Of a DNA stretch of 16,350 nt, positions 1-7,260 are shown one piece after another. The translations under genes were made by a program, and so were the position numbers. Source of the stretch: Thermoproteota archaeon (GTDB lineage: Archaea > Thermoproteota > Bathyarchaeia > Bathyarchaeales > Bathycorpusculaceae); NCBI GenBank assembly GCA_012511995.1, contig JAAZFA010000244.1:1-16350 (forward strand), written 5' to 3'. Under the pieces are notes generated by a model. The model saw only the letters and a program-made list of their open reading frames with translations, was not told where the DNA came from and made no database searches. Numbering within the stretch: position 1 is the first letter of the stretch; each line of letters begins with the position of its first letter.

Positions 1-167
1 ATGTGGGTTGGTTTTTTGGTGGGTTGTGTGGGTGTTTGAATTTGTGGTTTGTTGGGTTGTTTAATTAGGTGTTTGTTTGTGGGTTGTTTGTTGGATGTTG
101 GTTTTGGGTTGTTAGGGTTTATTTTTTTGGGGGGAGTGAATTGTGGTGGGGGGTGTTAAAAAGGAAG
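1..167. other. Cytosine-free, G/T-rich low-complexity stretch
   Basis: The + strand contains no C from position 1 to 167 (the first C is at 168). A is also scarce up to about 157, so the stretch is more than 90% G+T. It holds about ten runs of three or more G, including six-G runs at 129-134 and 148-153, separated by short T-rich spacers, with recurring words such as gggttgttt. There is no convincing reading frame on either strand. It lies beyond the 3' end of hemD, and its composition is unlike the rest of the window. It could be a contig-end or read artefact, or real G-rich DNA able to form quadruplexes. I cannot assign it a function. Positions 168-236 look like ordinary 3' flank. Confidence 0.6.
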
Positions 168-204
168 CGGTAATAATTTCAGGAAAAGATACAGCACTTC
201 ACTA

Positions 205-224
205 AGGAAAAAGGACAAAAATAG
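205..224 (-). terminator. T-rich archaeal-type transcript end after hemD
   Basis: Read on the minus strand just past the hemD stop, this stretch has two T5 runs (in ctatttttgtcctttttcc) 13 to 32 bases beyond the stop. There is no hairpin, which fits oligo-T termination in archaea. It would end the leftward hem operon. Further weaker T runs follow, down to about position 158. The assignment rests only on composition and position. Confidence 0.45.
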
Positions 225-236
225 ATTGAAATCAAA

Positions 237-1061
237 TTATTGTGATTGTAAATAATCAGCTAACGCATCAAGAGCTTCATCGAAAAGATAATCATCTGGA
301 ATAACATCAACTTTAACACATAACTCCTTGAGAGCTTCAGCAGTTGTGGGACCGATGGCGATAACAATGACTTTTTCAGCCATGACTTTCCGCAGATTCG
401 CAATCGAGTCTTTTTCTGACAGCATTTTAAATATATTCTTCGCAGATAATCCACTACCGAATAAAAGCGCGTTTATATGCCCACTAATGAGATCATTGTA
501 GAATTTTGTTTTCAGATTTTCATCTTCGGGAAAACCAGATTCATATATATAAATTTCTTCTACGTCGGCACCCATTTCACGCAATTGATTGGTTAATGTC
601 GGAGCAGCTTTGCTAGTTCGAGGTATGCGAATTACCTCACCTGTAATGTCTCTGCCCTGAAAAATCTCAAGTAACCCCTCAGTGCTGTACTTTTCTGGAA
701 TCAAATCTACGTGAACACCATATTCTTTAATGACTTTAGCAGTTCTTGGACCAACAGCAATAACAAATGTTTTTTTAAGCCCTTCATATAATTGGCTTGT
801 TTGCTCGATTTCATCAGCGGCACTAAAAAGGTACTTAACACCGTTTGTACTCATCAAAAGAACAAAATCCACCCTCCCAGTTGATAATTCAGATATGAAC
901 TTCTTCATAGACTTAGGATTACTAAGCCTCTTGATTTCAATAGCAGGAATATAATACGGAACGCCACCCCGTAACCTAATGAGTTCTCCTGCGGCTTTAG
1001 CTTGCTCGATTGGGCGGGTAATGGCTACAACACGGCCTTTCAAAGCGGTTTTTTGAACCAT
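237..1061 (-). CDS. hemD: Uroporphyrinogen-III synthase
   Basis: HemD closes linear hydroxymethylbilane with inversion of ring D to give uroporphyrinogen III, the branch point of heme, siroheme and cobalamin synthesis. The 274-residue length suits the family, and two similar alpha/beta halves are visible. Diagnostic stretches are LLMSTNGVKYLF near residue 68, VIAVGPRTAKVIKEYG with LIPEKYSTEGLLEIF after it, IRIPRTSKAAPTL, and a second VIAIGPTTAEALKEL followed by VDVIPDDY near the C terminus. Sequence conservation in this family is low, so the call leans on this pattern plus context. The ATG start overlaps the end of the upstream methyltransferase gene by 22 bases, and this is the last gene of the leftward operon. 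Soluble cytoplasmic enzyme; no signal peptide or membrane segment is seen. Confidence 0.9.
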   Translation of the reverse strand: MVQKTALKGRVVAITRPIEQAKAAGELIRLRGGVPYYIPAIEIKRLSNPKSMKKFISELSTGRVDFVLLMSTNGVKYLFSAADEIEQTSQLYEGLKKTFVIAVGPRTAKVIKEYGVHVDLIPEKYSTEGLLEIFQGRDITGEVIRIPRTSKAAPTLTNQLREMGADVEEIYIYESGFPEDENLKTKFYNDLISGHINALLFGSGLSAKNIFKMLSEKDSIANLRKVMAEKVIVIAIGPTTAEALKELCVKVDVIPDDYLFDEALDALADYLQSQ

Positions 1062-1792
1062 GACAATTTTCTCCCTAACGTAGCTACTTCACCAATAAGA
1101 ATGACTGATGGCGGCTTGATTTGTTGTGCCTCAACTTCCGCTACAACAGAGCCCAAAGTTGTGATAAGCGTACGTTGCCCCGGAAGGGTACCTGATTCAA
1201 TCACAGCTACAGGGCGTTCCGAACTTATACCCCCCACAAGAAGTTTGCCAACTATGCTTTTAAGTGACTCGACACCCATCAAGATTACTGTGGTGTCTAC
1301 AGCGTTGGCAATTTTTATCCAGTCTACGGGTTTTTCTGCGCCGCCTGCACGGTGACCAGTGACAATAGCGACTGAAGCCGCATAACTCCTATGAGTAAGT
1401 GGAATACCTGCATACATCGGAGCTGCTATAGATGAACTAATGCCGGGAATAACTTCAAAGTTAATGCCCTCTGCAATTAATGCTTCAGATTCTTCACCGC
1501 CTCTCCCAAAAATGAAGGGATCACCACCTTTAAGACGCACCACACCCCTCCCTGTCTTAGCTTTTTCAATAATGAGTTCAGTAATTTTATCCTGCGGAAC
1601 TTCATGTAAGCCAGCACTTTTTCCAACAAAAATTTTCTCAGCTTTCAAGGGTGCAATGTTAAGGATTTCCTCGTTGACACCTAAACGGTCATAAATTACG
1701 ACATCAGCTTGTTTGATAACTTCAACTGCCCTTACTGTTAGCAATTTAGGGTCACCAGGCCCAGCGCCAACAAGGTAGACTTTACCATGCAC
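1040..1792 (-). CDS. cobA: Uroporphyrinogen-III C-methyltransferase (SUMT)
   Basis: This enzyme transfers two methyl groups from S-adenosylmethionine to C2 and C7 of uroporphyrinogen III, giving precorrin-2. The 250-residue protein shows the tetrapyrrole-methylase pattern in order: VYLVGAGPGDPKLLT at the N terminus, RLKGGDPFIFGRGGEE near residue 88, VIPGISSSIAAPMYAGIPLTHR, then VTGH. I chose the GTG at 1792 because it places GKVYLVGAGPG directly after the start and has a GGAG about ten bases upstream. An ATG at 1855 would add 21 non-conserved residues. The gene overlaps the 3' end of hemC by 11 bases and the start of hemD by 22 bases, indicating translational coupling. It feeds SirC, encoded in the same operon. 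Naming varies (cobA, sumT, or the cysG C-terminal part). Confidence 0.93.
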   Translation of the reverse strand: MHGKVYLVGAGPGDPKLLTVRAVEVIKQADVVIYDRLGVNEEILNIAPLKAEKIFVGKSAGLHEVPQDKITELIIEKAKTGRGVVRLKGGDPFIFGRGGEESEALIAEGINFEVIPGISSSIAAPMYAGIPLTHRSYAASVAIVTGHRAGGAEKPVDWIKIANAVDTTVILMGVESLKSIVGKLLVGGISSERPVAVIESGTLPGQRTLITTLGSVVAEVEAQQIKPPSVILIGEVATLGRKLSWFKKPL

Positions 1793-2717
1793 CGTACTTT
1801 TCTCTCCATTCCTTCTCAAAGTCAGCTGCACCCTGTCTGATAAGTTCCTCACCAACCGCAGTCCCCAATTTTACTGCTTCTGCAAGTGGACCTTTGGCTT
1901 GAGCACTTATTTTTTTCCGGTCATTTAATGAAAACATACACCCATAGAGGGTAATCATATCACCTTGCGTTCTGGCAACTGCACCTATAGGAACACGACA
2001 ACCACCTTCCAATTTTAGCACCAAACTACGCTCCGCCGTGATTTCCGCTCGACTACCTTGATCTTCGACAGTTTTCAATAGTTTGATGATTTTGGTATTG
2101 CCTTCTTTAGCTGTTATTGCGATTGCGCCTTGCCCAGCTGCAGATGGAAATTTATCGAGTTGCAAACGTTCTGTAATTTCACTCATGAGTCCCATACGTT
2201 CCAGCCCTGCTTCGGCGATCACTATACCGGAAACCTCACCCTTGCAGACTTTACTAATGCGCGTATCGATGTTACCACGAAGGGGTTGCACATCGAGGTC
2301 AGGACGAAGATACTTTATTTCTGCTAGCCTACGAAGACTGCCAGTACCAATAATAGAACCTTTAGGAAGATCACTAAACGGAATATTGTTATGAGAAATC
2401 AACACATCATTTGGTGAATCCCGTTTTGGAACCGACGCAATAACAGTGCCACTTTGCTGTTCAACGATGGGCACGTCCTTTAAGCTGTGTACCGCAAAGT
2501 CAATTTGACCGGCAGCAACTTGCTGGTCAATTTCTTTTTCAAAGACACCTTTGCAATCTATACTGAATAGGGGTTTACCCTGTTCCTTGTCACCAGTTGT
2601 ATGGATAATTTTTAATTCAAAATTGACATTTGGGTTTTTTTCTTTAATTTGATTCAGAGTCCGATTCGTTTGTGCAAGTGCTAACCTGCTACCTCTTGTG
2701 CCTACAATTAATTTCAT
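1782..2717 (-). CDS. hemC: Hydroxymethylbilane synthase (porphobilinogen deaminase)
   Basis: HemC polymerises four porphobilinogens into hydroxymethylbilane using a dipyrromethane cofactor. The 311-residue protein has the family landmarks: GTRGSRLALAQT at the N terminus, HSLKDVP near residue 77 with the catalytic aspartate D81, GTGSLRR at 125-130, RGNIDTR near 148, and LEGGCRVPIGA, where C240 is the cofactor-attachment cysteine. Length and motif order are normal, so I expect a working enzyme. Its ATG overlaps the TGA that ends the hemL frame (the two share TATGA), so translation was presumably coupled to hemL. If hemL translation really stops early at 2999-3001, ribosomes would end about 285 bases short of this start, which could weaken hemC expression. 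Confidence 0.96.
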   Translation of the reverse strand: MKLIVGTRGSRLALAQTNRTLNQIKEKNPNVNFELKIIHTTGDKEQGKPLFSIDCKGVFEKEIDQQVAAGQIDFAVHSLKDVPIVEQQSGTVIASVPKRDSPNDVLISHNNIPFSDLPKGSIIGTGSLRRLAEIKYLRPDLDVQPLRGNIDTRISKVCKGEVSGIVIAEAGLERMGLMSEITERLQLDKFPSAAGQGAIAITAKEGNTKIIKLLKTVEDQGSRAEITAERSLVLKLEGGCRVPIGAVARTQGDMITLYGCMFSLNDRKKISAQAKGPLAEAVKLGTAVGEELIRQGAADFEKEWREKYGAW

Positions 2718-2998
2718 AATGATTTCCTCGTTTTTATTGCTTCCGACAATGCTTTATCAAAAGCATTAATCGTAAATTTGAGATCTTCGGCACTATGCAC
2801 AGCCGATATGAAACAAGTTTCATACTGAGATGGCGGAATAAAGACGCCTTCTTTGAGAAGACTTTGGAAATAGGCATCAAACGCCGCTAAGTCACTGCGT
2901 TTGGCACAGGCATAGTCGACAACCTTTTCTTCAGTAAAGAAGATTTGGAAGAGTGAGGCGATGCTGTGTACCTGTGCTGGAAGTCTGTAATCGACGGA
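2714..2998 (-). pseudogene. hemL: C-terminal remainder of hemL beyond an in-frame stop
   Basis: Reading on in the same frame past the TAA at 2999-3001 gives 94 residues that are the normal C terminus of glutamate-1-semialdehyde aminomutase. Recognisable parts are SLFQIFFTEEKVVDYA, KRSDLAAFDAYFQSLLKEG, VFIPPSQYETCFISAVHS and a final helical segment ending in KTRKSL. The frame ends in TGA at the hemC start. There is no ATG or GTG, and no early TTG, after the stop, so this piece is unlikely to be started independently. Joined to the upstream part the protein would be about 432 residues plus the residue at the stop, the usual family length. The downstream sequence is undecayed, so the break is very recent, a base-call error, or read through. 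Confidence 0.85.
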
Positions 2999-4015
2999 TT
3001 AATCTGTCAACGCGTTCTTTAATTTCAAAGTGTTCTTTTCCAGTTTAGGATATATTACTTCTTTATTGTGAGCCAAGTACTTGATGATGGCAATACCTGC
3101 GGTTACAGAAATTGGGTTGCCACTAAACGTACCAGCCTGATACACCTTGCCTACTGGAGAGACGTTCTGGATTATTTCCTTTTTACCCCCAAATGCCGCC
3201 AATGGAAAACCACCACCAAGTACCTTACCCAACGTAGCCATATCAGGCTTAATACCAAAGTGTTCCTGTGCACCACCCAACGCAAGTCTAAAACCAGTGA
3301 CGATTTCATCGAAGATCAAGATTGCCCCTTTTTCTGTAGTTATCTTACGAAGGCTGGATAGAAACTCTTTCCCGGGTAGAATCAAACCAACATTAGCAAG
3401 AACTGGTTCTAGTATAACCGCAGCTATGTCGCTGCCCTCACTTTTGAAAACTGTTTCGAGAGCTCCTACGTCGTTATAAGGTAAGACTATTGTATTGCAG
3501 GTAGTTTCTTCGGATGTACCCAACGAGTTTGGTGCACCAAAGGTAGCTACACCGGAACCGGCTTTAACAAGCACATCGTCATGTGAACCATGAAAACAAC
3601 CATCAAACTTTATTATTTTCTTACGGTTAGTGTAGCCTCTTGCCACTCGTAATGCATGCATAGTTGCTTCTGTACCACTGTTGACAAAGCGCATCATTTC
3701 CATACAGGGCGAAATCTTGCTGATTTCCTCAGCAAATTCTACTTCAAGCTCCGTAGGTACACCATAGAGCGTGCCTTTAGGTAATTGCCCCTTTACAGCA
3801 TCCATGATTTCTGGAAAAGCATGACCAAGCAGCAACGCACCATAAGCCATACAATAGTCAACGTAGGTTTTACCGTCGACATCTACCATCATAGAACCCT
3901 GAGCAGATGTGGCAAAGAAAGGATGAGGTTCGAACGCGCGAACGGGGCTATTCACTCCACCGGGAAATAATTTTTTAGCTCTTTCAAAGAGCAATTCAGA
4001 TTTCGATTCAATCAA
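2999..4015 (-). CDS. hemL: Glutamate-1-semialdehyde 2,1-aminomutase, interrupted by in-frame TAA
   Basis: HemL is the PLP enzyme that converts glutamate-1-semialdehyde to 5-aminolevulinate in the C5 pathway. The 338 residues seen include FPGGVNSPVRAF (17-28), RFVNSGTEATMHALR (109-123), the cofactor-binding DE of LIFDEIVTGFR (D236, E237), and the PLP lysine K264 in TLGKVLGGGFPLAAFGG. Translation stops at TAA after NALTD, although the family runs about 90 residues further and those residues are encoded in frame downstream. The truncated product would lack the C-terminal part of the fold and is probably inactive. The start is TTG at 4015, one base after the hemB stop; no ATG lies near the conserved N terminus. 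The Shine-Dalgarno is weak, suggesting coupling to hemB. Confidence 0.9.
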   Translation of the reverse strand: MIESKSELLFERAKKLFPGGVNSPVRAFEPHPFFATSAQGSMMVDVDGKTYVDYCMAYGALLLGHAFPEIMDAVKGQLPKGTLYGVPTELEVEFAEEISKISPCMEMMRFVNSGTEATMHALRVARGYTNRKKIIKFDGCFHGSHDDVLVKAGSGVATFGAPNSLGTSEETTCNTIVLPYNDVGALETVFKSEGSDIAAVILEPVLANVGLILPGKEFLSSLRKITTEKGAILIFDEIVTGFRLALGGAQEHFGIKPDMATLGKVLGGGFPLAAFGGKKEIIQNVSPVGKVYQAGTFSGNPISVTAGIAIIKYLAHNKEVIYPKLEKNTLKLKNALTD

Positions 4016-4016
4016 G

Positions 4017-4991
4017 TTAATTCAACCAAGATTTAATGTCTTTAGCATGATAGGTAACTATTAGATCTGCACCAGCACGTTTCATACCAACTAGAATTTC
4101 TCGGACTACCGATTTCTCGTCTATCCAGGCATTCTCCGCAGCAGCCTTTACCATACTGTATTCTCCACTTACGTTGTAAGCAACAATCGGTATGTTAAAA
4201 TTGGCTTTCGCTAATGCAATGATATCAAGATAAGCTAATGCAGGCTTTACCATGATCATATCAGCGCCTTCAGCAATGTCGAGTTCTATTTCACGTAACG
4301 CTTCTCGTTGGTTACCTTGGTTCATCTGGTAATTTTTACGGTCACCAAATTTAGGGCTGGATCCGGCTGCTTCACGGAATGGACCATAGAAACTAGAAGC
4401 ATACTTGGCTGAATAAGCCATAATTGGAATTTGATCATAACCAGCCTCATCGAGTGCTTCACGAACAGCCGCAACCTGGCCATCCATCATAGCCGAGGGA
4501 GCAACGACGTCTACACCCGCTTCAGCATAACTTACAGCAATTTTACCAAGAAGTTCAAGAGTGGGGTCGTTTAGCACTTCATTATCCCTTACGATGCCAC
4601 AGTGACCATGACTCATATATTCACATAGACAAACATCTCCAATTATTACTAATTCTGCACCGCAAACATTTTTGATTTCACGAATAGCATTTTGAACTAT
4701 CCCATCTTTGGCATACGAAGAGACACCTTCTTCATCTTTTTTCGCTGGAATACCGAATAAAAAAACACTTTTACAACCCTGTGCTAAAGCAGCTTTGCCT
4801 TCTGCGGCAACTTTTGCTAAAGGTAATCTGACGTATCCAGGCAAAGAACTGATGGACACTGACTGAGAGATATTTTCCTCAACAAAAATTGGGTAAATAA
4901 GATGACTAGGATTCAAAGTATTTTGATCAAGCATGTCTCGTAACGCTTGGGTTCTACGCAGTCTCCTCATACGTACAGCTGGAAAACTCAT
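4017..4991 (-). CDS. hemB: Delta-aminolevulinic acid dehydratase (porphobilinogen synthase)
   Basis: HemB condenses two 5-aminolevulinates to porphobilinogen, usually as an octamer in the cytoplasm. In the 324-residue protein both Schiff-base lysines are visible: K196 in IMAYSAKYASSFYGPFREA and K249 in MIMVKPALAYLD. The metal site is the cysteine-rich type, GDVCLCEYMSHGHCG with C121, C123 and C131, indicating a zinc-dependent enzyme. I chose ATG at 4991 over the TTG one codon upstream because GAGGT lies eight bases before it. The start overlaps the sirC stop in TGATG. All catalytic landmarks are present and the length is normal. It sits between sirC and hemL in the leftward operon. Confidence 0.96.
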   Translation of the reverse strand: MSFPAVRMRRLRRTQALRDMLDQNTLNPSHLIYPIFVEENISQSVSISSLPGYVRLPLAKVAAEGKAALAQGCKSVFLFGIPAKKDEEGVSSYAKDGIVQNAIREIKNVCGAELVIIGDVCLCEYMSHGHCGIVRDNEVLNDPTLELLGKIAVSYAEAGVDVVAPSAMMDGQVAAVREALDEAGYDQIPIMAYSAKYASSFYGPFREAAGSSPKFGDRKNYQMNQGNQREALREIELDIAEGADMIMVKPALAYLDIIALAKANFNIPIVAYNVSGEYSMVKAAAENAWIDEKSVVREILVGMKRAGADLIVTYHAKDIKSWLN

Positions 4992-5644
4992 CAATGTTTA
5001 CCTCGTTTTTTTATAAGTTCCATGGCTAAACCTTCAGCTTCTATTAAATCTCTTTTTAACAATGCTCTTTTAATGGCTACACTATTAAAAATCTCATATA
5101 ACATTTTAGTTCTAACCTTAGGGCTATCAACTATACTCTTTAGTACCAAACGTAATTTTTCTTGGAGTTCAATTTCAAGTAAATCCTGCGGGGTAATTAG
5201 ATTCTCTATCCGTTCACGTAACACATGAGCAATAACAGGACTCTTGCCACCTGTAGAAATGGCTACCTTCACCGCTCCAACATGCGCTACCGCAGGTAAT
5301 ATGAAATCGCTAAGAGAGGGGTTATCAACTAAATATACTAAGGAACCGTAAGTTTTAGCTGTCTTAATCAATTCAAAGTTGAGTTTGCTGCTATCTGTAA
5401 CCGCTAATAACATATGGGGTTTAGGGTTTAAACTATCTATGAAAGATTTTGCATCAATAATTTCAGTTTTTAGAAGTGAAACCTTTCCTGTTTCACCAAG
5501 TAGCCTTACTTCCTCAGAAAAATCCTTGCTTATGACCCAAATCGTAGCACCAGAATCCAGCACACTCTGGGTTTTACGGTAAGCTTCAGCGCCTCCCCCA
5601 ATCACCATAACGATTTTTCCAGTTAATTTGAGGTCTATTAGCAT
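4991..5644 (-). CDS. sirC: Precorrin-2 dehydrogenase / sirohydrochlorin synthase
   Basis: This NAD-dependent enzyme oxidises precorrin-2 to sirohydrochlorin, the substrate for metal insertion by CbiX. The 217-residue protein resembles the N-terminal part of CysG and Met8p. It has a Rossmann start with VMVIGGGAEAYRKTQSVL (the dinucleotide glycine loop), then LLAVTDSSKLN, the conserved LVDNPSLSDFILPAV, and VAISTGGKSPVIAHVLRERIE near residue 130. A helical C-terminal part follows, like the dimerisation region of siroheme synthases. No methyltransferase domain is attached; that activity is encoded separately at 1040-1792. The GGGAEAYRK loop is a slight variant of the more common GGGxVAxRK. The ATG overlaps the upstream gene by seven bases. 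Some annotators would call it cysG N-terminal or hemX-like. Confidence 0.9.
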   Translation of the reverse strand: MLIDLKLTGKIVMVIGGGAEAYRKTQSVLDSGATIWVISKDFSEEVRLLGETGKVSLLKTEIIDAKSFIDSLNPKPHMLLAVTDSSKLNFELIKTAKTYGSLVYLVDNPSLSDFILPAVAHVGAVKVAISTGGKSPVIAHVLRERIENLITPQDLLEIELQEKLRLVLKSIVDSPKVRTKMLYEIFNSVAIKRALLKRDLIEAEGLAMELIKKRGKH

Positions 5645-7197
5645 TTTTCTTTATCACCTTCCGAACTGTTTAGTCCGTATTGGGTTAGTAGGTTTTTGAA
5701 TTTTACTGTAAAACAGTTGTAATCAACCTTTCTTGGAACAGGTGAAGTGGCGATTTTGGTGAGCAAATCTATGTTAATGCCTTTTTCGACTGCATCTAAA
5801 GCTTGGGCTCCAAAGTAGTCATACCGGATTTCAACCTCTGGAATCATGCCGCCTCCGTCTAACTTTAAACGTGAAACCATCCCGAGAAGTTCTACATTGG
5901 CTTTAGCAAACGTTTGACTAATTATTTGATTAATTTCATCAGTTATATAACTAATATGAAGCTTGTTTAGAATGACACCCGTAACATTTACACCTAACGC
6001 TTTAAGGGTTTTAACATAGCTAAGGGTATTGATTAGGGCTCCCTCTAAACCTTCCATATCACATCCTACCACTAAAACAGTGGATGCATTAAGCGCTAAA
6101 GCAACCTCAGCAGTTGACATAGGGCGTTCATAATTGTTATTTAGCAAACCTGTGAATGCACTCATCGCACCTTCGACAAGGAGGAAATCGTAGTCTTTAC
6201 TGGCTGATTCGACAACTTGTTCAAGAGGCATCCAGCCGCTTTCACCAATTTGAATTGAACTATAATCCCTCATTGGTTCTTTAATGAGATAAAGGGAAGA
6301 TACGGCATCACGAATATCCCCACCCACCTTGATAACTCCAACCTTATACCCTCGTTTTTTAAGAGACCCGGCAATACCGGTTACAATAAAAGTCTTACCC
6401 GAACCACTTCCAAGCGCAGTGACTATAATAAGTTTTGGCGCTTTTTGATTAAGTGTGACTTGTTGGTGGATTCCTGTTGAGATACCGATTTCGTTTTTAA
6501 TTATTTTTACTAGTTTGACATTAGCTTGCTTAATAGTGGCCAATTCTGTCTGATTGATATCTAACGTCTTCATTATACTTTCAGTAATTGTTGGATTATG
6601 ATCCAGTAAACCATGAATAAAAACGCCGACCACGTTGCCCGATTTGTTGGCAACCCCTGAGATGAGGTCTTGAGAATATTTCTTGTAATTAATACGTTCT
6701 GCGTGACTCATTATAATGGGTTTGGAGTCGCCGTGGAGTATGATCTGACCATATGTATGGCAATGGAAACCCGTGACTTCTTGACCAATTTTCTGCGTCA
6801 GGAAACTCTTGTCGATTATGTCGGCTTTTACACGGTCCGTGCAGATAAGCGGCTTGAAATCAACGTCAACAAGCCCTAATCCTTCACGTGTTATGGGGAT
6901 TGTTGACAAACGTTCAACATCGGTTTCTTTGGCAAGTACTTGAAATCCAGAGCAAACACCCAATACATACTTGCCTAATTCAGCCATCTTTACAATCTCA
7001 GCAGCAACTTGCTTGTTAACACTTTGAGATTCAATCAAGCTACCGCTAGGTATTATCAACATATCCAAAACTTCACTTGCAAACTTCCCATCTACCATTG
7101 CATCAGAACAGACAAGGTCGGTAGGTAGATTTCCGAAGTCTTCAAAACAGGGAAGCGCACCAGGAAGGTAAACGAGGCCTATTCTACGGGGTATCAT
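5638..7197 (-). CDS. CbiA/CbiP-superfamily glutamine-dependent amidoligase with GATase domain first
   Basis: This 519-residue protein combines two domains used to amidate corrin or sirohydrochlorin carboxylates. Residues 1-220 form a class I glutaminase of the CobQ type: LIIPSG, the nucleophile C82 in GVCSGFQVL, GFHCHTYGQI, and the histidine H195 in GVFIHGLLDHN. Residues 255-480 form a BioD/CbiA-like ATPase with P-loop GSGSGKT (263-269), KVGGDIRD where CbiA proteins have a KVGPDYIDP-like stretch, and LLVEGAMSAFTG. In CbiA and CbiP the ATPase normally comes first; here the order is reversed. Context makes cobyrinate a,c-diamide synthase or cobyric acid synthase most likely. A sirohydrochlorin diamide synthase (CfbB-like) is less likely, since no other F430 genes are seen. 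First gene of the leftward operon. Confidence 0.75.
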   Translation of the reverse strand: MIPRRIGLVYLPGALPCFEDFGNLPTDLVCSDAMVDGKFASEVLDMLIIPSGSLIESQSVNKQVAAEIVKMAELGKYVLGVCSGFQVLAKETDVERLSTIPITREGLGLVDVDFKPLICTDRVKADIIDKSFLTQKIGQEVTGFHCHTYGQIILHGDSKPIIMSHAERINYKKYSQDLISGVANKSGNVVGVFIHGLLDHNPTITESIMKTLDINQTELATIKQANVKLVKIIKNEIGISTGIHQQVTLNQKAPKLIIVTALGSGSGKTFIVTGIAGSLKKRGYKVGVIKVGGDIRDAVSSLYLIKEPMRDYSSIQIGESGWMPLEQVVESASKDYDFLLVEGAMSAFTGLLNNNYERPMSTAEVALALNASTVLVVGCDMEGLEGALINTLSYVKTLKALGVNVTGVILNKLHISYITDEINQIISQTFAKANVELLGMVSRLKLDGGGMIPEVEIRYDYFGAQALDAVEKGINIDLLTKIATSPVPRKVDYNCFTVKFKNLLTQYGLNSSEGDKEKC

Positions 7198-7260
7198 CTA
7201 AACAGTCCCGAAAGTACTTTACCGCAAATGTTATATTTAAGCCGGTCGGTTTATCCAACC
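7198..7260. promoter_or_regulatory. Divergent promoter between the two operons
   Basis: The only spacer between the oppositely directed operons is this 63-base stretch. TTATATTTAAG at 7231-7241 looks like an archaeal TATA box. For the rightward operon its centre is about 26 bases before the ATG at 7261, so transcription would begin at or next to that ATG, giving a leaderless hemA message. Read the other way the same element (CTTAAATATAA) would start the leftward message near 7210, about 13 bases before its ATG at 7197. A perfect 10-base palindrome, AAAGTACTTT, lies at 7211-7220 between the box and the leftward start and could be an operator. The placement fits archaeal rules; shared use and regulation are inferred. 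Confidence 0.55.

Noticed and set aside
1..167. CRISPR array or telomere-like tandem repeat
   Set aside because: Words such as gggttgttt recur, but with irregular spacing and no constant repeat unit; it is biased low-complexity sequence only.
1002..1355. Open frame of 117 codons on the + strand across the hemD/SUMT boundary
   Set aside because: It runs antisense through two well-supported genes, has no recognisable domain, and its composition reflects the codons of the opposite strand.
2714..2998. A separate small gene between hemC and hemL
   Set aside because: The sequence is in frame with hemL and is its C terminus; it has no start codon of its own.
3068..3479. Two overlapping + strand frames (97 and 110 codons) inside hemL
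   Set aside because: Both lie opposite conserved hemL sequence, including the PLP lysine region, and are shadows.
7198..7260. Cobalamin riboswitch upstream of either operon
   Set aside because: The spacer is only 63 bases, far too short for the roughly 200-base B12 riboswitch, and no B12-box-like sequence is visible.
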